Below, piece after piece: positions 12,445 through 25,500 of a stretch of DNA of 64,000 nt; position 1 is the first letter of the stretch, and the number at the start of each line of letters is the position of its first letter. The stretch is from Glandiceps talaboti (lineage: Eukaryota; Hemichordata; Enteropneusta; Spengelidae). A program made the position numbers and the translations under genes. The stretch lies in the NCBI RefSeq assembly GCF_964340395.1, contig NC_135553.1, positions 23,532,949 to 23,596,948 on the forward strand, given 5' to 3'. The notes under the pieces are model-generated. The model had not been told where the DNA came from. It searched no databases and saw only the letters and a list, made by a program, of their open reading frames with translations.

Positions 12445-15400
12445 GTCTGTCTGTGTGTCTGTGTCTGTATACATATGTGTCTGTGTCTATGTCTGTTTGT
12501 GTATGTTTGAATATATGTTTCCATTTTACTTTGTTTTGGAACCTGTAAATGGGACTAGTTCCCATAGGTATTCCTAATAGATAAAATTAAAAATTAAAAA
12601 ATTAAATTCCTGTAAGTTCATCATAAAAGATAAATAAGTGTCAAAATATGGTAGCCTCTCATGAAAGTGTTTGTTTTTCAGTACATGAAAACTTCTGTCA
12701 CTAATATGGAGGAAGCTGCCATTAATGAACAACAAGCCATACCTGTATGGAAGAATATGATATGGAAAGTACTGTGGTTGATAGGAACAGGTGGGTGCCT
12801 TCCTATTGGTCATTTAAAAACTGCTGTTTAAGACCCCCACAAAATTGGTTCTAGTCAGGACACTTTGTCTAAAATGGTGTGACGACGTGATTTTTTTTTT
12901 TTATATTGTCAACAAACCTGTCACTCAGTCTACTATTTATGGCATTTACTGTTCTTTTTATTTAGTACTTTACAGCAAGTATGTATGTGGAGCAGATGTC
13001 ATTTGCTTGTTCATGATTTGCTCTGCAGTTGTCACTGAACCCCTGAATCTGCAGACTGCATGGCCTGGACAAACACATAAAAAAGAAAAAAAAGACGCGA
13101 GGGTATTTAAGTGATGTGCATGCCGACCAGAAACAATTCTTTTCTTTTTTCTTTTTTCTTTTTTGGTGTAATGAAGGATATGAATCTTACTTTTGAATTA
13201 GTTAGTAGACATTTCAGAATGTGGTTTTTTTTTTCATGTCAAAAAGCTAGTCTCTTATTTGTAAGCGTGTTTGGAGTCAATATCTTTATTTTTAACAAAA
13301 TTACAAAACAATTTCTACAATAAAGTAGCCTAGCCAATATTTATGTTAAATGTATTCATTAATTGCTCTTTATTGTTGTTGACATAAATATGCAAATTAA
13401 AAGCCTCTTCGCTATGCTAAATACTCGTCAATCATAATTGACAAAGAAAATGACTAGTAGCTCTGAAGTCAGTGTTGCTGCCAATCCCAAAATTTATAGA
13501 GGGATGTTTTGATGTGACTAGTTGACCCTCATCAGGCTAATTCAATAACAGTATCGAATTGAACTTTTGTTCCAAACACAAACTTTGAAATTGTACCTGA
13601 AATTTTTGACTACACACTTCAGTCTTTGTCAACAGACTGACCCACTATTCAGTACACTTGACCTTATAGACACGTGAGCCTAATATGGGGGGGGGGGGGG
13701 GGGGGGGGTGCTTAAAAGTTTGTGTTTCAAGTTTGTATTTGGAAAAAAAGTTCAGTTCGATAGTGTGGTTTACCAACACTGATGAATTTACATTTGAAGA
13801 TAAATCAATAATAATATGAATGTAAATCAAAGTATCTACAAAAAGCCTGACAAAGAAGGAGGGAATACAAATCCAGATATGCCCATTTTGAATTTGACAG
13901 TCATATATTTTCACCACTAGGAAACTTTTCATTTTTGCAGTCTTCAGCTAGTTCTCAAAAAACTAACTTTCACAAATTACCAGACTGGTACATTGCGTTT
14001 ATATGAAATGCCATTTTAGTTGCTACTTATTTTTTCCTTTTTCGTTTTCCAGCAAAATAAGCAAAAATAAGTCTTTAACATTAATTTCCATGTCTACAGT
14101 ATTACAGCATACATGTAACCATGGTTTTGTAAGAAAACTCATGAATAAAGTCTTAGACCTAGTGACATTTTACTGTAGACAATTGTCTATTTGCCATCAA
14201 CCTTAAAAGTACAATAAATATTTATAACATCTTTTTTTCCTTTCTAGCCAAAAATGCTGTTGTTGTAATCACTGCTGCTGTAGTAGCATGGTCTTTGGTA
14301 GTATCAAATAACGGTACATTGACTGATCCATTTACACTGGTTGGAACAATTCCTGCCGGCCTACCTTCGTTCAAACCTCCAGTATTTACTGATACTAGTA
14401 AAAATATTACATCAAGTAACACTATATCAGTAAGTTTTACAATTTATTATCAAACAAAAATAATTTTTTTGAGAGCAAATATAGTCCAAACATCTTAATT
14501 TCTATCTAAAATACCATTCTGATTAAAATCAAATGTAGTATACTCGGTGCGATTTCTTTTTAGCTCTTACATTTCTTGTTGTTTGTTCTTTTGTGAGTGC
14601 CCGTTACATACACAGTACCATAAGTTTTCTCGAACCCAGTCGTGTACTTACAAGCAGCCAATCAGAATCCGTCTTACAATATAACACTCAATGTTTGAAA
14701 TTGAAAGAAAGAGAACCACCAAACAATAACGATAACATCGTTGTCTGCACTCTTAGCTCGAGCTCTTTTTGAACAGAGCACTCTGAAGTACTGTACCCAT
14801 ATATTTCGGCACATTACATGTTCTCATTCGTTGAGAAAATTCACTCTGGGCTCTCATGTGGCTCAGGAAAACCTATTGTATTGTGTCAGATGAATGCAAC
14901 GGGCACTCACAAAAGAAAAACGACAGTAAACGTAAGAGCTGAAAAGAAATCATGCTGAGTACACCATTACATCAGATTTTATTCAGATTGACCTAAGCCA
15001 GCTTCTCCAAGTATGTTTACCATTTCAAAATGGACGTATCTCTGAAATGTAGCAAAAATTATTTAAGTAATTCTAATAATGAAAGACGCCTGAGCAATTA
15101 AAGCACCAGATTATGAATTATATAGGTTTACTGAAATTAAACTATTCTGCTTTTTTTAGGAAATATTAATGTAATGTGTGTCACTCAGACTCTGTGTGAC
15201 TGTGTGCACAATCTTGGTAGAAGCTTTTATTTGAGATATTTTATAAAAATGTATAATAATTCCACTTTCAAAAAATGGAAACTCTGCGCACTGTGATTGT
15301 AATATTCAAATGAAAAATACTTTTTTGAAAAGAGATAATCATGAGATTACCATGACAACATCACACTTTTTACATTTTTGTTATTCTTCATTTTAATACT

Positions 15401-16524
15401 GCAAATACCCTTTATCCTGACAGATAGTTTTTGAGAATTGTATTGTTTTGTTCTATTTTTAGGAACTGAATGTTGGTATTATAATTGTGCCTCTTGTAGG
15501 ATTTTTAGAAAGCATAGCCATTGGGAAAGCCTTTGGTAAGAATTCTTTTTTAATCAATTTTGATATTTTATCAATTAATTTTATACTCCAATAGCCGTAA
15601 TTACAAGCTTTCCTGTGAAATTCAGTCAACTGGAGGGCATTTATATCAATTAATGAACAATTAGGTATTCACCTGGTATATATAGAAAATAACAGCAATA
15701 GACCATTCCAGACTGCAAACAGGAAATTGAGAATACAGCGCCCTCACTCAAATTGGGGATATCGTCACCTCATAGTACCCTGTTTCTTAAGAGTTTTGTC
15801 CCTTTGTATTCTGTAGAAACGTAGATCAGGGATGTTTTTTGTATTGTTCAGATATCGAGAAAAGCAGTAGTGCTCTATGATTAACTGAGTAACCTATACC
15901 ATGTATACCCCCAAGGTACACATAGACAGGAAGTAGAGTGCCACCATGGCAAAATTATAGTCGCCGTATCATTCAAATAAAAAATAACGATTTGGACTAA
16001 TATTTCCAGACAAGGTAACTACTAAGTGTGTGCAGCCTGGTGTTTACTGCTGATATTATCTCTAAGTTTTAGTGTAACTTCAACAATGTCTGTCAATGTT
16101 GCAGCAAATGTAGAGACAAAGTTGGAAACCAGTACTAGTAATCTAACAATATCTATGTAAACATTGTCAAATCAGCTGTAACTCATGTGTTCATTCACTC
16201 AATACATTTAGTATTAATTTGACTATTGTCAGATATGGATATTTTGGATTCCATATATATCAATGCAATTGCTTTATGAAAGTAACCTTTATTATCGTTT
16301 GGAGTCCAAAAGTTGCCTCCCAAGACACAGCTGATAATTTTTTGATTATTTTTTTATTTTTCCAGCACGTCAAAATAATTATAAGATTGATACCAACCAA
16401 GAACTCATAGCACTCGGTAAGCATACTTTATAACTTACAATAATTGGTTACATCTATATGTTTGTCCACCTGTTTCTCTGTCCAAATGTCTCTCTGTTCA
16501 TAATGTCTGTCCATCCATCCATCC

Positions 16525-16559
<35 letters not shown>

Positions 16560-19500
16560 CATCGTCTGTCTTTGTTTCTCTCTCCATGTCTGTCCATCTG
16601 TCTGTCTTTCTCTCTGTCCAAATGTCTGTCTGTCTGTCTTTCTCTCTGTCCATAATGTCTGTCCACCTGTCTCTCTGTCTCTGTCTCTCTTTCCATGTCT
16701 GTCCATCTGTCTCTCTGTCTGTCCCTTCATATTTCTGTCTGCCTGTCTCACCTGTCTGTCTGTCTGTCTGTCTTTTCTTGTCCAGCCATATTTTTGACAT
16801 GCACAAGTTTGTTAGTAAGTGCATGGTTATGTTTATGTATGGTATATTTGACATGGATACAACAGAAAGTCTTTCCTACAAAAATGTAGAAATTGTAATT
16901 TAATATAGCGATTTATCTTATATCTTAAAGCACCATTCATGATGATGTGTTTGTAAGTGAGTATTAAAATAAGTACCCGACTTGAGCTTGTCCACTTATT
17001 ACTATATTTTTCAGGTAGTGCAAATGTCTTAGGTTCCTTTGTATCATCCTATCCAGTAACTGGTAGTTTTTCACGGTAAGTGTATGTCTTCTTCAAATTA
17101 AAATGATATGTGAAATCAGTGTTTTTGTTACGGGTGGTATTAAGGCAAGTAAGATCTAGCTGAGTTCACCTGTGATTTGACCAGGGTTCCCTACCAGTGT
17201 TTTTTTTTAAAGAGTGGTAAGTAGGTAAAATATACCTGCGTTCCCCAGTCATTTTACCAGGGTTTCCTACCAGAGGTTTTTGTTAAGGGTGGTAAGTTAG
17301 GTAAAATATATGCATGTTCCCAAGTCATTTTACAAGACTTCTCTGCCAGTGTTTTCGTTTAGGGTGGTAAGTAGGTAAAATCCAGCCAAGTTCACCAGTT
17401 GTTTTACCAGGGTTCACTACCAGTGTTTTTGTTAAACTTTAAGGGTGGTGAGTAGGTAAAATATATGTGAGTTCCCCAGTCATTTTACCAGGGTTTCCCA
17501 CCATGTATTTGAAACTGTGCCAGTATTATCAGATTTGTTCCTTTCTATTACCAGGGTTCACAGACTTAGCAAAAACACTGAAACTTCAATTTTACACCTT
17601 GTGACTCTACATAATGAATCTACAACTTATGAGCTGTAAGCTGTTAATATCGTCTTTGTTTACCATTCAGTACATTCTCACTATAGATTTTTTAATAAAT
17701 GTCTATTAAACATGAAAAAAAGGTATAATTATTCTTCCCCAAATTTTTGTTCAATTTTTTTTTTTTAACTTTGACAGGACTGCTGTGAATTCCCAGAGTG
17801 GTGTCAAGACACCGTTGGGTGGCGTATTTACGGGCATTTTAATTATTCTGGCTCTTGTTGTACTGACGCCAGCATTCCAATTCATTCCACAAGCTTCCTT
17901 AGCTGCTGTTATTATCGTTGCTGTGTCGCAAATGGTAGACTTTGGTATCTTGAAGAAACTATGGAAAATTAGTAGTAAGTGAAACGTATACTCACAATTT
18001 GAGCTGACTTTTTAAGTTTTTGGGTGCTATTCAAGAATAAATTTATTCCATTTCAAATTATATGGTTAACATCAAATATGATAGACATGGGTAAAGTCAA
18101 TTTCACACAGGAATTTATAAACAGAAAGTTTATCTTTTCAACTAGGAAAGAAAGACTATGAATTAGAAATTTTCAGTATATATTTTTTTAATGATTTCAT
18201 GAACTTTCAGAAAAAAAACTAGAAAGATAACTTCTTCCTTGGATATCAAATGTTTACAAATATTCAAATGAACCTCATTGTTGTATCTTTGAATTTGATA
18301 ACACTTACATTTTATAAGTCAGAAAAAGTGGGTATATCTTTTGAAATTTTTGCAAAAGTAAAATTTTGAGGTGTGTTCTTCTGTGATGTGCGATGAAGTA
18401 TCTTCATGTAGATAAAGATTCAAACCATTTTGTACACAATAGAGAGGTTTAGATGCAGGTATGTGTGTTCTAAAAGTGTAGCTTCATAGCCACGTGATTT
18501 GAAGGCTATCCACCTGTACTGTAGGAAACGTTGCTACCTCAAAAGGACAGTCTACACATAACTAAATATGTGTTAAATTTGTGTCATTTTTCTTCTATTA
18601 AATATCATCATTTTTTATGTTAAAATTTGAAAATGTTACGGTAAAGTGAATGTTGGTTTTTTTCCTTTGGGTACTTGCGTGAACGATGTTTAAAGTACAG
18701 ATGAGTTTGGCAAACAAAGTTATGTGTTTGGCCTTCTGAATAGAAGATGTCAACTAATGCGTGCACATTCCACTGTCTTTCAAGTTTGGTTTCTGAGCAC
18801 ATAACTAAACACAACAACTCTATACGCATCATTACGTGTACGTCTGCACAATCATGCTACCATACGTGTACGCATTCTAACGTGTATCTATATTTCTCTA
18901 ATGACATTTTACTACTGACATTGCATTAGTTGTCCAGATATGTATCATGCCGTTCTGTTATCAGAAACCACTTCAAAAGGACATCTACGCTGTCAGAAAC
19001 CACTTCCAATAAAGAGAAGCCTGACTAAGGCTAAACGACAGTCAATCTAACATTGTATGTTCCTCTATTCATTTCAGAATTGGATCTTCTACCATGGTTT
19101 GCAACTGTAGTATTATCACTAGTATTAGGCATAGAAATAGGAATTATATGTGGTATAGGGATAGATTTACTAGCCATACTTTACAGAGCTGCAAGACCCA
19201 AAATACAGGTCAGTATAAATCCTACTTGAATGACAGTAGACGCAATGAAAGTAACTGAATATGTTTTGGGCCATAGCCTCATTCCCAGATCAAGATGGCC
19301 GACTGTCAGTCGTCTAAGTACTAGTATCTGATATTTTAGTGCACTGTTGTTTGATGAAATTAACCTTTGTTTAAATTTCTACATTGTAAATGAAATTATA
19401 TGAAGAGATAGTAACTGAATCTTTGATGGTTTTCATCATTTTAGTTTTTAACAAAATCTTGACAAATAATCATTTTCATTTTAACTAGACATTTTAAAGT

Positions 19501-22500
19501 CATTCATTTTGTAGTCCAAGACTTACAACAGTTTGCCAAATAGTATGAACACTTTACTGAGACACACACATTATTTATGAGTGAGACAACATTAGAAGTA
19601 CTTGAATATGAGAGATTTTTATCAAAGCTGACCAGTCATCCCCATGAGTGACACCCACTGAGTGACACAATAGCAGCACATACACAGTCGGGTACTAAGA
19701 CATACACAGAGCAACTGAAATTTAGATGAAGACATACAACTTTACCCAACATCTACATCTGTGTATATCTTAGTACCTGACTGTGTGTATGCTGCTATTG
19801 TGTCACTCAGTGGGGATGACTGGTCAGCTGTGCTAAAGATCTCATATCCAATTAGTACTTCCAATGTTGTCTCGCTCATTAAAAAAGTATCTGTCCCCAG
19901 CAAAGTGTTCATAGTATTTGAAAAACTGTCGAAAACTGATTTACAGATTGAATAATGAAATACTACTCACTTTCTAGTCACGTAATATTATACCAGTATT
20001 ACAGGCTATAAACAGATGTGACACAAACCATCATCTTTTATTATGATTTTAGCTGCCACCTTTCATGACTGACGTATTTGCATTTCTTAATCCGTTGTCA
20101 ATCTTTTGGACTGTGATAAATAACGTGCTGAAAATGCTCAGGATATGTTTTTATTCACTGGCAACCATTTCATGTGTTTTTATTGTTCCCAGGCTGTTAC
20201 CAGGGAAATCTTAGTAATTAAGCTATCCCATGGTATCCAATACCCTTCAGTCGACCATATAATGTCAGCTGTTGTAGAGTATGGACTTGAGGAGTATGAT
20301 AATCAACTTATAGAGCCCCCTAAGGCAGTCATAATAGATTGCTCTCATGTCTTTACAGTAGACTACACCACAGTACAGGTACGGTATTTTTGCTAGGATT
20401 TCAAAATTAGAAACAGAGTGAAGAATCTTTAAATAAAAATTCAATCTGCATATTTGGATAGAAATTGGTAGAAAACCTTGACAGGAAGTGTAACAGAAAG
20501 GTCATTAGATGTCAACATACTTCTCCAATATTGGCTAAAATTTCTAATTACATTTTTTTATAAGATAAAGAATGAATATTAAGTAATTTAATAGTTGTAC
20601 ATGAAAAAGTAGTCCGGATGCCAAAGTGGTCTCTAACTAATCCACGTCTGGTCAAAGGCCCTCTATCAGCACAAAAAAGTTGTTCATCCAATCAGTGAAC
20701 CCCAACTGCTATAGTGACGTAAATAGTGTATAAGTAGAATCCTTAGGTGAAAAATATACCATATTTGGACATTACTTTTAACTGCCCTAATAAACCCTAC
20801 CTTTATGAGGGGCTGTGTTATTGGTTAGAATTTTATGATTGATTACCAAAGACGTGATGTACAAAAAGTACATATTGCTTGCAAACAGATTCTCCATTTG
20901 GTAGTCTACTTTCATAGGCTTACAGGATACCTTCACTGACTCCAAATGTGTTTTCAGATAAACTTATTTCAAACATCTTTCTCAAATGCATTGTCCTAAC
21001 CTGATGATATATTTTATTTGTTTATTTCAGGGAATGACTGAATTGATTTATGAATACAAGAAAGCTGATGTTAGACTTGTCTTTGCTGGCTTAGAGGTAA
21101 GTTAGACTTGTCTTTGCTGACTTAGAGGTAAGTTAGACTTGTCTTTGCTGGCTTAGAGGTAAGTTAGACTTGTCTTTGCTGGCTTAGAGGTAAGTTAGAC
21201 TTATCTTTGCTGGCTTAGAGGTAAGTTAGACTTGTCTTTGCTGGCTTAGAGGTAATTTTGTGCCAAGTAAAGATATTGACTTTGCTATGCATCTTTTTAT
21301 AAGGCAACTGTAGAACGTTATATACTGATTGCTAAATATATCAACTTTTTTTTGCAACTTTTTATTTGGCAACTATTAAACTTGTCAACTGATTGCTAAT
21401 ATTCACCAACTGCAGTTAGTAACTTTTAATTTGGTAACTGTTGAACTTTATGAACTGACTGCTAATATATATCCATGACATCAACTGCATGTTGCAAACT
21501 TTTTATTTAACGATTGTTAAACCACAGGGAACAGGACAAATAATCAGTTTTGTTATGGCGATTTTCCGGATTTCTAATATTATTTTCTGTATATTTCAAA
21601 TAAAGTTTCCTCTCACTGTTTTTTCTTACTATTTCCTATGTGATATCAATGTCTTATCGGAGCTTATCAGCTTTGCATTAATTAGTAGCTTACTAATTCA
21701 AGAACAAACTCACTAGTTATTTGCCCAATTAGCGCATTAAGCCGTGAGTGTAAACATTCCCTGATCCCACTAATGGTGGTAATAATCCATGTTACCACCA
21801 TTAGTCGGATCAGGGAATGTTTACACTCACGGCTTAATGTGCTAATTGGGCAAATAACTAGTGAGTTTGTTCTTGAATTAGTAAGCTACTAATTAATGCA
21901 AAGCTGATAAGCTCCGATAAGACATTGATATCACATAGGAAATAGTAAGAAAAAACAGTGAGAGGAAACTTTATTTGAAATATACAGAAAATAATATTAG
22001 AAATCCGGAAAATCGCCATAACAAAACTGATTATTTGTCCTGTTCCCTGTGGTTAAACTAATCAACTGATTGCTATGTGTGAGTTAATTATCATGTAGTC
22101 TTTTACCCAGTACTACATCAGTACCAATTTTAGACAGTAACCTTGAATGAAAGTCAGGTTCAATGTTAACGCTATACTTCTATTTTATTTGGACTTTTCA
22201 CTTACAAACTCTTTTTTTTATCTCTAACAGCAATCAGTAAGTGAAGTTTTTCTAAGAGCTGATATTTCAGGATTCACATCGTATGGATCAGTAGATGATG
22301 CAATCAGTGCCTTAGTAGGTAAGTAACTTGTCAGATACAATAGGTATGTATACATTGATGGTGTCAATGGTAATGATGGAGTAATCACTTTCATCAGCTG
22401 GGCTTTATATGTATGTCATTTCTTAAGAAAAAAACTTTGTGTTTTGCAAGTTATGTTTTTAATGATATAGGACAGAAGTGGTGGGGTTTTTTTGGTGTGG

Positions 22501-25500
22501 TTATTCCTACTTGAATGAAGCTAATTCGAAATATGAAATTTAGAGGGGGATTTTTCACTTTGTTGCATCTTGCTAAATTCAAGGTGTAATATTCTTAACA
22601 AACTTAATTTTTTGTGTTAACTTTGAGAAGTTTGGTGATGAATTAGGAAATGATAGTGTTTTGATTTCTGTACCTTTTTGGTGTACTTTAGTGTAATCAA
22701 TAACCAGATTCCACTGTCATGATTTTTTAGTTCTCACATTACATCTTCCTGCTCTCACATTACATTATACTGCAACATAGCAAATCAAATGTGTTATGTA
22801 ATGCTAGCAATGCCGCCAAGGCCCTATGTAATAAAAATGTGGTTATGGTCGTAGTTAGACCTCTGTAACATTATCAACTATTGTAGCTCCTAGACAATTA
22901 TTCTTACTGTTGCAATTTTGCCATATAGATTGTTGTGAATGTAATATATTCACGGTTTACGGGAATGATAATAAAGCTGTTGATACATGTTAGAATGTGT
23001 ACTTCACACGAGAGCATGATCGTACAGGCGTACACATAAATGACGCATACATAGTTGTATTGAACTACTCGTTCAGAACTCAAACTTGAAAGACAGTGGA
23101 ATGTGCATGCAGGTGTTGGCATCTTCTGTCCAGAAGACCAAAAACATGCTTTCCAGACTTACCAGTTACTTGTTATTTTAGACATTTTTCCTGAAAGTGA
23201 TATCCAAAAATTACTTGACAGTCACCTTTCTGAACTTTGATATCAAAATTACAACATCTACTAGAAGAAAAATGACAAAAATGTAACACATATTTACAGT
23301 TACATGTAGACTGTCGTTTTGACATAGCAACGTTTGCTACAGAATGCATGGGTTGCCATTGTATATCGTGTGACTTTGATGTTACACATATAGAACACAA
23401 TGTAAATACACGCATCTAAACTCTCAAATAATTGGTTCCAATAAGTTGTAACTGGTAACACATGGAAAGACAGTCCATTCAATTGATGAACATCAAAGTT
23501 GAGGAACGTGTCTTTTCTTTATTCACTGATGTTACTACCACTTTGGTGAAGAATAATTAAAAGTAAAAGAGAAGCATGCTGTATAGAATAAAGAGGAATT
23601 AAAATGTGTAGTTTTGCATGCCCAATATTAAAGTTGCTATAAACTGGTGATACCTTACAATGTTATGAAAGGTGTAAGTGAAGGTCAATGACAATTTTTG
23701 GTGGTGTAGGTGTAGGTACTTTGAACAGTTCATCTGAGACAGAGATTAAAACTTGTCTACAATCAGAGGGTCCAGAGTTATTAATAAGTGAAGACAATTG
23801 GAGAGATGATCCTATTGGTTTAGCTGTCTCCAAACTCACCAGCAACAACAAAATAAACGAGTAATTTTGAATCTTTGGAAGGATGACAGGATTGAGAGTT
23901 GAGGTTTGTAAGAGATTCTAATGGGTGATTTCAGGGTATCTCAATTGATCTTACATACATGTGTACTGAAAATGTATCGAGGGGGGTGATTTTTTGTGTC
24001 ACCGTTGCCACCAATTTTATCATAGCTATTAGGCAAAAAAGTTTTATATATTTATCACTGCTGTATTCCGAATTCGTTGTCTTTATATATGTGTGTGATA
24101 ACGATGTAGTGAGACACTCTCACCTTCAATCACAGCACTAGCACACAACACAACACAGAGTAAGTTGGGTAATATAGAGTTAGGGGAGAATTCGTTACCT
24201 TCACTAACTTCTCGGTAGCTGCCATTAGGCGATGATTGATGTTTGTCTGGTGTAGAACTTCTGTTCACAACTAAGCAAATTAAAAAAGGATAAAATTGAT
24301 GTCATCTCCTGTAGTGTTGACCTTATTTGGATGATGATGATGGTCAGCTTGGATTCGATGATCAAATATTGATCAATACTATAGGGTTTATGACCGAAAG
24401 ATCACTAGGAGATACACTAAACAAGAATATATGCAATAGATATCTCGATTCTTTATTGCATTGAATTATTAATTAAAAAGACGTTTACAAGTCAGAGATG
24501 CTGCACTATATATATGCCAAATAGAAGGTAATTAGTAGTAATCGGGGGAACCTAGTTCATAGCTAATGCCGAGTATTACATTGTTTCATTGACTAAGTTT
24601 CATTGAATTACAGCTAACTTAGAAAGCTAATTGCCTGCTAGACTGCTCCAGGTCTGCCCGTTTTACTTCAGAAATTCTCTCACCTGTATAGAAAATAGCT
24701 AATTGTATAGGCCTAACTAAAAATAATGTCCATTGCAACTAACTGCTACTGTCAATAATTTCATCAACTAACAATAGAAGTTATCAACATTGTAACATTA
24801 CACTTCACAGTCACAATTTGTGGTTGCCGCCACATTTCAGTCATAACTAAAAGTTGTTTGACCTGTGAACTAGCACATACACAAGGCCTGACTTGGGGTC
24901 ATAGCCAAGTTCAAAGAAGCATCAATCAATCAGTACATAAAATTGATGGCACCAAATCTAGGGGTAAATGAACTTTACTAAACTTTATACACCTAGAATT
25001 CAGAACCATTATTATAGCAATACATATAGTGGTAAATCTAGGTGGCTAAAGAGATCAGTTTTAATGGATCGATATGCTCATGTTTGTTTGTTGTTCTAAA
25101 CTCAAGTAAATAACCAATGGCTAGCCTACAATAGCAGTGCATGTTTATACGTGTACACTAGTAATGTAAACAATTGAAGTACTGTAATAAAATATGAGGC
25201 ATTTCATTACACATGTGTAAGTAACTGATAGATCTTTCCTATCATATTCTTTTGTTTGTTCCTGTGGTGGTCACTTTGAAATGCTGATATGTCAGCTACA
25301 AATTAAGTCCTATCATCTCAGATGCCTACTTGGGTTGCATGATTGAAGTGGGATACTCAAATATTTCATAATATCATTATAATATATATTTAGTTTCAAC
25401 TGAACGTACAAAATTTTAATAAGCAGGTTTTAAGTGTGGTATTATTATCATTATTATTACTTGTGCTGTTAAAATACAATGTATGGTATTAGTTTGTTTC

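Noticed and set aside
12206-12577. Cys/Val/Ser-rich and Asp/Thr-rich ORFs
   Set aside because: Produced by the TGTC microsatellite, open in several frames on both strands.
20053-20191. Possible extra transporter exon after an acceptor at about 20052
   Set aside because: The family sequence continues directly from exon 11 (ARPKIQ) to exon 12 (AVTREILV); adding it would insert unrelated residues.
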